This document shows positions 9,172 to 17,462 of a DNA stretch of 64,000 nt, piece after piece. A program made the translations under genes and the position numbers. This DNA is from Paenibacillus mellifer (GTDB lineage: Bacteria; Bacillota; Bacilli; Paenibacillales; Paenibacillaceae), in assembly GCF_023195895.1 (NCBI RefSeq), contig NZ_JALPRK010000006.1:62001-126000 (forward strand), read 5' to 3'. The first letter of the stretch is position 1. Every line of letters starts with the position of its first letter. The notes below the pieces were generated by a model. It saw nothing but the letters and a program-made list of their open reading frames with translations. It was not told the origin of the DNA and did not search any database.

Positions 9172-12100
9172 TTGAGAAAACTATGGGCTTCGCTCTTAGC
9201 CGCATTTCTAATCATACCAATGTTTCAACAAACGACGGCGCAGGCGGCTACGCCGATCAGCATCTACATTGACGGTAGCCGGTTGACGACGGATCAGGCG
9301 CCGGTCGTCATCAGCGGGCGGGTCATGCTGCCGCTGCGGGCCATCTTTGAGGCGCTGGATGCTACGGTCAACTACAACCAGACGCTGCAAACCGTCACGG
9401 CCCAGAAGGACGGCACGACCATCGTGCTGAAGCTGAAGTCGCGTTCGGCAACAATCAACAACGAGGCGGTGCTGCTCGACGTGCCGGCGCAAAGCATTAA
9501 AGGCAGAACGATGGTGCCCGTTCGCTTCGTCAGTGAAGCGCTTGGGCAGCAAGTCGGGTGGAATAACTCCACCAAAATCGTCACGATTAATTCTGGCTCG
9601 GGCACAGGCGGATCGGATAGCGGCAGCTTGGATCCTAACCCTGTGGCCTACGTTTCTGCTCGTGATGTAGGGAATAACGGGGATGGCCGGGATTTGGAGG
9701 TCAGCTTCTCGAAATCCTCGAACGAATCGCGCGTTGAACAGTACCGCGTGATGATCGTGAAATCCTCGAATGCGTCTGTCTTTAATCTGACGGCAGCGCA
9801 AAGGATCGCGTCGGCCAATTACACGTCGTTGTCGCCGTCGGGTACGGATCCGGTCGTGAACCTGTCGGCCGGTGCACGAGACGTCGACGGGGCCACCATC
9901 CGTGAAAACCAATCTTATGTTGCCTACGTCTTGGCCATTGGTAAAGGCAACAGCGCTAATGCGTTGTCGAACCCATCTCCGGCCTTTACGTTGTCCAATG
10001 GCGCGGCGGTGGCCGCTCCAACGAACGTGAAGGTAAGCGACGTGAGCGATTACGGTGATGGCCGTGACTTGAGCGTCACCTTTACGCGGGCTCAAAACGA
10101 GAGCAGCATCGCGAACTACCGGGTGTTCGTTGTTAAGACGAAGGACGCCGGAAGCTTTACTCTGAGTACGGCGAACAATGTACCAAGCTCGTATTCTACG
10201 GTCGTGTCTAAATCGGGCAGCGGTTCGACGTTGACCGGCCAGTTGGCCTCCTCCGCTCGGGATACATCCGGCGATCTGATCAAGAACGGCGTTTCCTACA
10301 CGGTTTTTGTGCAATCGGTAAGTAATCATTCGGGATTCGCTAACAAATTGTCCTCCGCTTCCTCCGCGATCTCGCTTGCGGTTGGCTCGGTCATTTCGCC
10401 GGTGATTACGAAGGTCGAAGACTGGAACGATTACGGCGACGGCCGCGATCTGCGAGTAAGTTTCAATCGGATCTCGGACGAAACACGGATCGGCTCGTAC
10501 CGAATTTTCGTAGTTAAAGCCAGTGATTATGCGAACTTCAGCCTGGCGAAGGCAAATGCAGTATCCAGTGCGAACTATACCCAGGTTAATAAGACCGGAT
10601 CGAATATTTCGTCGTATGCCTTGTCCTCGAGCGCGCGGGATGTGGACGGAGCCTCGATTCGCAACGGCGTTAGCTACCGGGTATTCGTCATGGCCGTGGG
10701 CACCGGAAATTATGCAGGAACGAATACATTATCCGCCGCTTCCAGCGCCATTACGCTGACAAAAGGCAACGCGGTGGATACGGTATCGAACGTCACCGTT
10801 GAAGACGTGAGTGATTATAACGATGGCCGCGACTTGCGGGTGACCTTTACCCGGGCATCTAACGAGACGTATATCAGCAACTATCGGATCATGGTAGTCA
10901 AAACCTCGGATGCAGGCAACTTTACGTTATCTAAAGCTAATAATGTCAGCAGCTCGAACTATACCACGGTGAGCAGAAACGGCTACACCCTTTCCACGGT
11001 TCTAAATGCAGGGGCAAGGGATGTAGACGGGGCAACCATTCGGAACGGAGTAAGTTATCGGGTGTTTGTCCTCTCGGTAGCCAGTAACGGATATAATCTG
11101 AGCAACGCGTTGTCTTATTACTCTTCGCCGATTACGCTGTCGTACAACGCCGTTGGTGCCGTCTCGAATCTGAGCGCCGCTGACGTCAGTGATTATGGTG
11201 ACGGCCGCGATCTGTTGGTGTCGTTCAACCGTGCCGCCGATGAGTCCAATATCAGCCACTACCGGGTTATGGTCGTGAAATCGGCAAACGCCAGCAGCTT
11301 TAATCTGTCGAAGGCCAATAACGTCCCTAGTGACAGATACACGTATATCAGCAAAGGCAACTACACGTTAACCGGCATCCTCGCTGCGGGGGCTAAAGAC
11401 GTTGATGGAGCAGCGATCAAAAACGGTGTCAGCTACCAAGTCTTTGTCTTGTCGGTTGGCAGCAACGGGTATACAGGAAGCAACAATCTCTCTACTGGCT
11501 CGAACATCATTACGCTTTCGGGCAGTGCTGTAGGGGCAGCTTCGAATGTAACGGCCAACGACTTGAATGATAACGGGGATGGCCGCGATCTGCGGGTAAC
11601 GTTTACCCGGGCGTCAAACGAAACGTATATCAGCCAATACCGGGTGTTTGTGGTGAAGGCGTCGAAGTACGGAAGCTTTGATTTGAATGCAGCCAATGTG
11701 TCGAACCTCTATACGCCTGTTAATAAAAATGGGGCCACCTTAACTATTGACCTCGGAGCAGGAGCACGGGATACCGACGGGGAAGCCATTCGCAACGGTG
11801 TGGCTTACCGAGTTTACGTCTTGTCGCTTGCCACAAGCGGCGGCGGATCGAATGCGCTGTCGGGGGTTTCGAATGAGGTGACGTTGAATGACAGCGGCGC
11901 GCTCGAGAGATTGAACGTAAACGCCCAGACCACAGGAAGCGGATACTCGTACAGTGATATCGTGGTAAGCTTCAACAAACAGGCAAATGAGACTAACGTT
12001 CAGGAGTACCGCATCATGGTTGTTCCAGCGGCTAATGTCAGCAGCTTTAGTCTTGAGTATGCCAATACGGTAACGCTGGACAGCAACTTCACAACTGTAT

Positions 12101-12621
12101 CCCCAAATGGACAGAACATTCAGGTTCCGTTGAATCGGGCGAATACCGTCTATGGTACACCGCTAGACGCAAATACAACCTATCATGTGTTTGTGTTAAC
12201 GGTGGTGAAATCCGGTTCGGGCTTGCCAAACGTCTTGTCCGGTCCATCGGGTCAAGTAAAGCTGAATGTTGACCCTAGTACCGTGCCCGTACCTGCAGCA
12301 ACAATTGATAGTGCTACGGCTAATGGCGCTACCATTGCTGTAAACATTAAAAAAGCTGATGGGGACCAAAACATCAATCAATATCTTGTTATTGCCGTAC
12401 CTGATACTGACGTCTCAACGATCAAGGCCTCAGATGGCTACCAAGGGACAATAGTAGCAAAACAAGGCCCTTATTTGGGCGCTGTGGATAAGGACTACCA
12501 AGGAAATACACTTGACTTCCAGAAGAACTCCTATAACATTTATGTGATTTCGCTTCCGGATACGAGTAAATCCACGAATTATAACATCACCGGGCCGACT
12601 CCAGTCACGCCTACTCCATAA
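9172..12621 (+). CDS. Large secreted repeat protein with copper-amine-oxidase-like N-terminal domain
   Basis: About 1149 residues, exported by a signal peptide ending in TAQA. An N-terminal module (about residues 28-140, with MLPLRAIFEALDA and MVPVRFVSEALG) is the small stalk-like domain common in Paenibacillus surface proteins, named after copper amine oxidase although it is not an oxidase. It is followed by about eight tandem fibronectin-III-like units of 125-128 residues. Six contain a conserved GDGRDL or NDGRDL loop, YRV(F/M)VVK, and a GA(R/K)DVDGA loop; the last two are degenerate. No LPXTG or S-layer homology motif is seen. Start is uncertain: TTG at 9172 has GGGGAGG at ideal spacing, while ATG at 9148 would add 8 residues. 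Function is unknown; adhesion or envelope binding is only an inference. Confidence 0.82.
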   Translation: MRKLWASLLAAFLIIPMFQQTTAQAATPISIYIDGSRLTTDQAPVVISGRVMLPLRAIFEALDATVNYNQTLQTVTAQKDGTTIVLKLKSRSATINNEAVLLDVPAQSIKGRTMVPVRFVSEALGQQVGWNNSTKIVTINSGSGTGGSDSGSLDPNPVAYVSARDVGNNGDGRDLEVSFSKSSNESRVEQYRVMIVKSSNASVFNLTAAQRIASANYTSLSPSGTDPVVNLSAGARDVDGATIRENQSYVAYVLAIGKGNSANALSNPSPAFTLSNGAAVAAPTNVKVSDVSDYGDGRDLSVTFTRAQNESSIANYRVFVVKTKDAGSFTLSTANNVPSSYSTVVSKSGSGSTLTGQLASSARDTSGDLIKNGVSYTVFVQSVSNHSGFANKLSSASSAISLAVGSVISPVITKVEDWNDYGDGRDLRVSFNRISDETRIGSYRIFVVKASDYANFSLAKANAVSSANYTQVNKTGSNISSYALSSSARDVDGASIRNGVSYRVFVMAVGTGNYAGTNTLSAASSAITLTKGNAVDTVSNVTVEDVSDYNDGRDLRVTFTRASNETYISNYRIMVVKTSDAGNFTLSKANNVSSSNYTTVSRNGYTLSTVLNAGARDVDGATIRNGVSYRVFVLSVASNGYNLSNALSYYSSPITLSYNAVGAVSNLSAADVSDYGDGRDLLVSFNRAADESNISHYRVMVVKSANASSFNLSKANNVPSDRYTYISKGNYTLTGILAAGAKDVDGAAIKNGVSYQVFVLSVGSNGYTGSNNLSTGSNIITLSGSAVGAASNVTANDLNDNGDGRDLRVTFTRASNETYISQYRVFVVKASKYGSFDLNAANVSNLYTPVNKNGATLTIDLGAGARDTDGEAIRNGVAYRVYVLSLATSGGGSNALSGVSNEVTLNDSGALERLNVNAQTTGSGYSYSDIVVSFNKQANETNVQEYRIMVVPAANVSSFSLEYANTVTLDSNFTTVSPNGQNIQVPLNRANTVYGTPLDANTTYHVFVLTVVKSGSGLPNVLSGPSGQVKLNVDPSTVPVPAATIDSATANGATIAVNIKKADGDQNINQYLVIAVPDTDVSTIKASDGYQGTIVAKQGPYLGAVDKDYQGNTLDFQKNSYNIYVISLPDTSKSTNYNITGPTPVTPTP
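9677..12600 (+). repeat. Tandem ~380-bp intragenic repeats
   Basis: The GDGRDL-coding motif recurs at about 9681, 10054, 10438, 10821, 11203 and 11578 (spacing 373-384 bp), with two weaker units to about 12600. DNA identity is partial, so the copies are diverged rather than recently duplicated. Confidence 0.85.
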
Positions 12622-12641
12622 GTGAAATGATAGTACCTACG

Positions 12642-12677
12642 AAGAGCGGTTCGCCCAAAGGCACCGCTCTTTTTTTT
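12642..12677 (+). terminator. Terminator after repeat-protein gene
   Basis: AAGAGCGGT (12642-12650) and ACCGCTCTT (12663-12671) form a perfect 9-bp stem followed by a long T run. Confidence 0.9.
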
Positions 12678-12708
12678 CGCTTTTAATTCGCCGTGGATAG
12701 TCTGCGGA

Positions 12709-12738
12709 TTGACAATCTTTTCAAATTTTATGTACCAT
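12709..12738 (+). promoter_or_regulatory. Sigma-A type promoter for the phosphotransferase gene
   Basis: TTGACA at 12709-12714 is followed after 18 bp by TACCAT at 12733-12738, 34 bp before the ATG. Confidence 0.6.
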
Positions 12739-12771
12739 TAAGGTCAAACTAGGGAGCGGGAAGGATAGCGA

Positions 12772-13743
12772 ATGCGGAAGTGGGATGAAGTAGTAAAAGC
12801 GGACGGAACGCTGGATGATCACCGGATATGGCGCAGGGAACCGATGTACCAAGGGATGAACGGGCGATGGGTGGAGCGGTTTTACACCGAATCGGGGCAC
12901 AGCTACATCTTCAAGCCATTGACGAACGGCGAATCGGTGGACCGGGAGGCGTGGGTGAACCGAAACGTTCTAGGGCAGCTCCCCGAGATTGCGGTACCGA
13001 AGCTGCTGGTGGCCTCGCCGGAAGGGAAAGGGGCCCAGGGCTGGACGATCTTCGAGGACTTGGGGCCGTTGCACCATACCTACAGGCTGGAGAATGCTCA
13101 AGCGGCGGCCAAACAACTAGCCCGCCTGCACGCGGCTCCGGTGGAGCAATGGACAGGCTTGACCGCCCAGGGCCCCAAACCGGTCATTGAGGCCATCGCT
13201 TCCGATGTGCTGCGACGGCGAGACGAAGCGCTGGCGGTTCTAGCTGGGCAGGGGCTGCCGGTATCATGGCTCGACTCGGAGATCGCCCCGGCAGTCCTGG
13301 ACGGGCACGGCTTCAGCGTCAAGCGGTTGGTGCTGTCGCATGGCGATCTGCATCTTGGCAACTATGCCGTGACGGAGGCGGGGCGCGTCGTTTTGCTCGA
13401 TTGGGAGCACGCGCATCGGAACCTCCCTTATTGGGATCTGTACCATCTGATCGATATGTCGCATCCGCGGTTTCCAAAGGCGATGCCGACCGAGGATCGA
13501 ATGAAGTTGCTCGAGACATATATGGACGAAGCGGATAAGCAAGGCACGTCATGGGCGAGGGAGATATTGGTCCGGGAGTATGCCTGGTTCGCTGTGATCT
13601 TTTCCCTATGGATGCTGCTGTTAATCGAAAGCGATTTGCGGCGGGGGGGCGACGTTTGGACGAAGGAAGGACTGCTGCGGCAGCGGGAAGAGACAGCAAC
13701 CGGCTTGACTGGATGTCTGGGACTATTGGAGAACCATGGGTAG
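12772..13743 (+). CDS. Aminoglycoside phosphotransferase-family (APH) kinase-like protein
   Basis: 323-residue soluble protein with the APH/choline-kinase fold. The Brenner-type catalytic motif is SHGDLHLGNY (catalytic Asp, metal-binding Asn), and the DFG-equivalent is LLDWEHAHRNLPYWDLYHL. Such proteins phosphorylate small molecules such as sugars, choline, aminoglycosides or other metabolites. Nothing here identifies the substrate, and a resistance role should not be assumed. GGAAGG precedes the ATG. It has its own promoter and is followed by an intergenic repeat element rather than by a co-transcribed gene. Confidence 0.8.
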   Translation: MRKWDEVVKADGTLDDHRIWRREPMYQGMNGRWVERFYTESGHSYIFKPLTNGESVDREAWVNRNVLGQLPEIAVPKLLVASPEGKGAQGWTIFEDLGPLHHTYRLENAQAAAKQLARLHAAPVEQWTGLTAQGPKPVIEAIASDVLRRRDEALAVLAGQGLPVSWLDSEIAPAVLDGHGFSVKRLVLSHGDLHLGNYAVTEAGRVVLLDWEHAHRNLPYWDLYHLIDMSHPRFPKAMPTEDRMKLLETYMDEADKQGTSWAREILVREYAWFAVIFSLWMLLLIESDLRRGGDVWTKEGLLRQREETATGLTGCLGLLENHG

Positions 13744-13765
13744 CATAAGAAAACAAACGACCCGC

Positions 13766-13948
13766 TAACGGACCGTAGTGACCTTATCTGCTCAATTCCC
13801 GAACATTTCCCGCTGTAACGGACCTGTAAGCCTTTATTTGGGCTACAAAGAGGTGTTTTTGCCGGATTTGCCTACTATAAGGTCGCTCCAGTCCGTTAAA
13901 ACCTCGTAGTCCCGGATCCGAAGCCATTAACGTCCCTCAGGTCCGTTA
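13766..13948. repeat. 183-bp composite repeat, copy 1 (AACGGAC family)
   Basis: Two direct units starting TAACGGACC at 13766 and 13816 (50 bp apart) are followed by two inverted units ending GTCCGTTA at 13898 and 13948 (again 50 bp apart). Each unit continues into a variant of CCTTAT. The copy at 53441-53623 has the same order, spacing and total length. The gap between the phosphotransferase and glycosyltransferase genes holds nothing else that I recognise. Confidence 0.85.
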
Positions 13949-14020
13949 GAGGTTACGATGCAAGACATGACGTAATTATCTATCCACTACAAATCAATAT
14001 AAGATAAGAGGCGGGAACGA

Positions 14021-15019
14021 ATGAAGAAAGTCGGTTTAGTCATGCGAAAAATCCAGTTTGCGGAAGCCCAAGGTCCCCGTGTGTTTGCGGAGCGGTTGCG
14101 CGACATTGGCCGCGAGCTTGGCGTAGATATCGTATTTATCGCTCCGGAACGCCATGTCAGCGGGCAGGATTGGCTTCCCGGCTACGAGCACGAGAAAGGC
14201 GATCTGGTTAATTACGATGTCGTGTTGGACCAGATCCATTCGCACAATATCGAGCATGTGATTTATACGGTCTCCGGGTTTACTTTTCTAAAAATGTTCC
14301 TCCCGCACAGCGTGCTGTTCCCGCACAGCTTCCCTGACCCGGCGTTGACCGGGTATGAGATGATGAAGCCGTTCTACGGGGTTGTGGACAAGGCGGTCGT
14401 GCAGACGGAGTTCCTGCGGCGGCAGTTGAACGACGTGTTTGGAGTGACGGATGTGGACGTGATCCCCATCGGATTTAACGAATCGTTAGCGGAGCGGCAT
14501 TTTGACCCGACAGCCATTATTGATAACCGGGTGTTGTGGATCGGGCGTGACGAAGAGAACCGGAGGCCGGATCTGGTGCTGGAGTATGCGCGGCAAAATC
14601 CGGACAAAGATGTCGTGATGGTATTTGGCGGGGAGCGTTACAAGGAAAGTATGAAAAAATACGACATCCCACTCAATGTCACCTTACAGTTTGCCTTAAG
14701 TCAGGACGAGGTGTTTGCGTTGATGAACTCGGCTAAGGTGTACTGGAGCTGTTCCAAGTTCGACACCTTTGCTATGCCGTTGACGGAGGCGCTGGCTATG
14801 GGTAAAATCGTCGTCAAACCGGAGCATCCTTGCTATGGGCACATTAGCTCGCGGCATGCCTTTGCCGGCAATGAGAGGAACTGGTTTGAGCTGGTGAACA
14901 TGGCGGCCGCCTCCTCACAGAAGTATTCCGCGGACAATCGGGAATACGCGTTTGCGAATTTTTCGGCGACAGTGATGAAGCAGGGATATGAGCGCTTCTT
15001 TGGGGAGTGGTTGAAATGA
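14021..15019 (+). CDS. Glycosyltransferase, GT4/GT-B-like
   Basis: 332-residue protein with an N-terminal Rossmann-like half (KKVGLVMRKIQFAEAQGPRV) and a C-terminal nucleotide-sugar-binding half. VLWIGRDEENRRPDLVLEYA, ALSQDEVFALMNSAKVYWSCS and FAMPLTEALAMGK are the typical GT4 donor-site elements, with Glu in PLTEALAMG. No signal peptide or membrane segment is visible. It probably transfers a sugar from a nucleotide donor at the cytoplasmic face; acceptor and linkage are unknown. GGCGGG precedes the ATG. The stop overlaps the start of the acetyltransferase gene (ATGA), so the two form an operon. Confidence 0.75.
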   Translation: MKKVGLVMRKIQFAEAQGPRVFAERLRDIGRELGVDIVFIAPERHVSGQDWLPGYEHEKGDLVNYDVVLDQIHSHNIEHVIYTVSGFTFLKMFLPHSVLFPHSFPDPALTGYEMMKPFYGVVDKAVVQTEFLRRQLNDVFGVTDVDVIPIGFNESLAERHFDPTAIIDNRVLWIGRDEENRRPDLVLEYARQNPDKDVVMVFGGERYKESMKKYDIPLNVTLQFALSQDEVFALMNSAKVYWSCSKFDTFAMPLTEALAMGKIVVKPEHPCYGHISSRHAFAGNERNWFELVNMAAASSQKYSADNREYAFANFSATVMKQGYERFFGEWLK

Positions 15020-15786
15020 GCAGACAGACGGTTCGAGCGGAATGGGCCGGGAGGATTGAGCAACTAGCCGCGAGCGGTTGGCCATCACGCGAGCTCGAGT
15101 CGCTTGGTGCGTGGAAACTGCGGACCAACGGCGGAGTTACGACGCGCGCGAACAGCGTGCTAGCGGCGGGGCCGTTTCCGGCGGGTGACTGGCTAAGGGA
15201 AGTGGAGCGATTTTACCGGGAGCGTGGACTTCCGTCGTGCTTTCATGTCAGCGACTCCTCGCCTAAAGAACTGGATGAGTTGCTTGCTGCGGCAGGTTAC
15301 GAAATTTCGATGAATTGCTTGCTACTGGCGGCCCCTATCCGGGAGGTGCTTCATCGCTCGGCAATTTACGAGCTTGGCGAAGCGAAGGTTACTTTGGCTG
15401 TGCAGCTTGAGGAGCAATGGATGAATGATTTCTTACGGATGGAGGGATTTCCGGAAGAACGGCGGGGTGGATATTTGTCGATCTTCACGGCGATGCCGGC
15501 ACCCAAGACGTTTGCCGCTATTTATGAAGCGGGAGAACCGCTGGGAGTGGCTACCGTGGTGATCGAGGAAGGATGGGCGGGAATTAGTAACGTTGTCGTC
15601 GACCCGCGCCATCGCCGCAAGGGCGTTGCCGGCCGTCTGCTGCAAGCGCTGGTGTCGTGGGCAGCCGAGAACGGGGCGGAGGGCCTGTATTTGCAAGTAC
15701 TTGCGGGTAATGCGCCGGCACTGGAGCTTTACAGCAAACTGGGGTTTGAGGCAATCTCGGCCTATCATTACCGAGTTCACAAGTAG
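15016..15786 (+). CDS. GNAT-family N-acetyltransferase
   Basis: 256-residue protein. The C-terminal GNAT domain carries the acetyl-CoA motif VVDPRHRRKGVAGRLLQAL followed by LQVLAGNAPALELYSKLGF. The N-terminal half (about 1-130) is a second, degenerate GNAT-like module, as in double-GNAT proteins. It likely acetylates an amine on a small molecule or sugar. The start at 15016 forms ATGA with the glycosyltransferase stop, with GGGGAG about 8 bases upstream. Tight coupling suggests the two enzymes modify the same product, but this is inference. Confidence 0.85.
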   Translation: MSRQTVRAEWAGRIEQLAASGWPSRELESLGAWKLRTNGGVTTRANSVLAAGPFPAGDWLREVERFYRERGLPSCFHVSDSSPKELDELLAAAGYEISMNCLLLAAPIREVLHRSAIYELGEAKVTLAVQLEEQWMNDFLRMEGFPEERRGGYLSIFTAMPAPKTFAAIYEAGEPLGVATVVIEEGWAGISNVVVDPRHRRKGVAGRLLQALVSWAAENGAEGLYLQVLAGNAPALELYSKLGFEAISAYHYRVHK

Positions 15787-15800
15787 CAGGAAGCATGTGT

Positions 15801-15829
15801 GGGCGGCTCAATAAGGGTCGCCTTTTTTT
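15801..15829 (+). terminator. Terminator after GNAT gene
   Basis: GGCGGCTC (15802-15809) pairs with GGGTCGCC (15815-15822) with two wobbles, then seven T residues. Confidence 0.75.
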
Positions 15830-15944
15830 GCGTGGGAAGGAATTATTTGGGGTTGGCGCGAAATTTACTACTCAGGGAACTACAGGCCGGGTTTCTTACA
15901 TAAACATGGAGTAGATCCATCGGCCAAAGAAAGGATTGGAGAGC

Positions 15945-16418
15945 ATGGCACAAACGCTGCTGTACCAATACAGCCCCAACAATTACGAGCCGTCCTCGCC
16001 GGAAGGCTATGGGCGTAGGGAAATGATCTATCTGGATCCTAATCCGGTGTATGTCGGATTCTGGAGAAGGCTGCTCGCTTATCTCATTGATGCGTTGATT
16101 TTGACGGCGGTCGATTGGGTCCTCCCTTTCTCCGATTTCATGCAAAGGTTACTTGATCTGTTGTACTTTGTGATCCTGCCTGCCACCTCTTGGCAAGGGA
16201 CGATTGGCAAGCTGGCGGTGGGAGCAAAGATCGTGGATGGAGAGGGTGAACGAATCTCCATTTTGCGTTCGATTGGCCGATATTTCGCGCAAGTTCTATC
16301 CGGTTTGATCATATTCATCGGTTTCATCATGATTGCTTTCAGTGCGGAGAAGCGCGGCCTGCATGATTGGATTTGCAATACGTTTGTTCTGAATCGGGAT
16401 TCGGAGTTATATCCGTAA
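15945..16418 (+). CDS. RDD family membrane protein
   Basis: 157-residue integral membrane protein. The RDD signature region is FWRRLLAYLIDALIL (Arg in segment 1 and Asp in the first membrane helix), with WQGTIGKLAVGAKIVD between helices and a further helix around GLIIFIGFIMIAFS, ending RGLHDWI. About three membrane segments. RDD proteins are mostly uncharacterised; some are implicated in ion exchange. ATG at 15945 is chosen because GGAG and AAAGGA lie just upstream; an upstream TTG at 15936 is less likely. A single gene between terminators. Confidence 0.85.
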   Translation: MAQTLLYQYSPNNYEPSSPEGYGRREMIYLDPNPVYVGFWRRLLAYLIDALILTAVDWVLPFSDFMQRLLDLLYFVILPATSWQGTIGKLAVGAKIVDGEGERISILRSIGRYFAQVLSGLIIFIGFIMIAFSAEKRGLHDWICNTFVLNRDSELYP

Positions 16419-16452
16419 ACCGGAGGGTCAGCATGGATTGGCCTCACAAGTT

Positions 16453-16468
16453 ATGTAAGCGTTTTACT
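16453..16468. promoter_or_regulatory. Possible cre (CcpA) site upstream of the YdjC-type deacetylase
   Basis: ATGTAAGCGTTTTACT resembles the catabolite-responsive element consensus, with two mismatches in its right half, and has GTAA/TTAC symmetry. It lies 53 bp before the ATG of a carbohydrate gene. This is a visual match only. Confidence 0.35.
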
Positions 16469-16520
16469 TTCTTGAGGGCGGGTAAATCCACGAACGGAAA
16501 CGGAACGGAGGAGAGGACAG

Positions 16521-17423
16521 ATGACACTGGCAGAGCGATTGGGGTATGGGCGGGATGCCAAATTGTTGATCGTTAATGCGGACGATTTCGGGATGTGCCA
16601 TGCGGAGAACGCGGCGATTATCCAGCTGTTGCAGGAAGGCGCGGTATCCTCGGCCACGGTCATGGTCCCTTGTGCGTGGGCCAAGGAAGCTGCGGCCTGG
16701 AGCGTCGCGAATCCCGAATACGATGTAGGGGTACATTTGACGTTCACCAGCGAGTGGAACGGGTACAAATGGGGACCGGTCACTCGAGACGGAGACGTGC
16801 GGACGCTGGTCACGGAGGAGGGGTATTTCCCCAAAGATGTGACCCGTTTCGAATTGCAAGCGAGTCGGCCTCAAGTACGCCTGGAGATGATCAATCAGGT
16901 GGAGACCGCGCTGGCGTTAGGTCTGGCGCCTACGCATCTCGACAACCATATGGGCAGTTTATACGGTTTGGCGACCGGTCAACACTTCTTCGACGTGACG
17001 TTCGAAATCTGTGCCGATTACGGATTGCCGTTCCGCTTGCCGCGTTCCCTGCCACAGGTAAGCAAATTGCCGCCGGAAGCCGCTGCCCTAGCCCGCCAGG
17101 TCACTGAGCTGGCCGACCGGATGGGCGTGATTCTCCTTGACGACCTGATTGGTTTGCCTTTCGGCAAGCAGCCGGGCGAAACGTACGAAAGCTACAAGCG
17201 GGAGATGATCGCCGTCCTCAAGGCGCTGCGTCCCGGTGTCACCGAAATCATCATTCATCCTGCACTGGCGACGGAGGAGCTGAAGGCGATTCATATCGAG
17301 TGGGAAAAAAGACAGTGGGATTTTCAACTCTTTCGCGATCCGGAGATCAAGGCGGTATTGGCGGAGGAGGGCATTGAAATGATCCGCTGGAGGGATTTGC
17401 AGGAGTTGCAGCGGCGGCCTTAA
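16521..17423 (+). CDS. YdjC/ChbG-type carbohydrate deacetylase
   Basis: 300-residue protein of the ChbG/HpnK family. These are metal-dependent deacetylases; the characterised E. coli ChbG removes one acetyl group from N,N'-diacetylchitobiose derivatives. Motifs: IVNADDFGMCHAEN near residue 20 (metal Asp), GVHLTF, and THLDNHMGS (metal His). GGAGGAGAGG precedes the ATG. A sugar:cation symporter of the GPH family follows after 39 bp, so uptake plus deacetylation of an N-acetylated oligosaccharide is a reasonable inference. Several Bacillota paralogues have unknown substrates, so specificity remains open. Confidence 0.85.
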   Translation: MTLAERLGYGRDAKLLIVNADDFGMCHAENAAIIQLLQEGAVSSATVMVPCAWAKEAAAWSVANPEYDVGVHLTFTSEWNGYKWGPVTRDGDVRTLVTEEGYFPKDVTRFELQASRPQVRLEMINQVETALALGLAPTHLDNHMGSLYGLATGQHFFDVTFEICADYGLPFRLPRSLPQVSKLPPEAAALARQVTELADRMGVILLDDLIGLPFGKQPGETYESYKREMIAVLKALRPGVTEIIIHPALATEELKAIHIEWEKRQWDFQLFRDPEIKAVLAEEGIEMIRWRDLQELQRRP

Positions 17424-17462
17424 GTAAGATTTGCATTTGGAATAAAAGGGGGGGCGGGGCGG

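Noticed and set aside
9208-10329. 373-codon minus-strand frame inside the repeat-protein gene
   Set aside because: Basic, motif-free translation of the antisense strand of repeated sequence.
12772-13743. Calling the APH-fold gene an antibiotic-resistance gene
   Set aside because: The fold is shared by many small-molecule kinases and nothing in the context indicates resistance.
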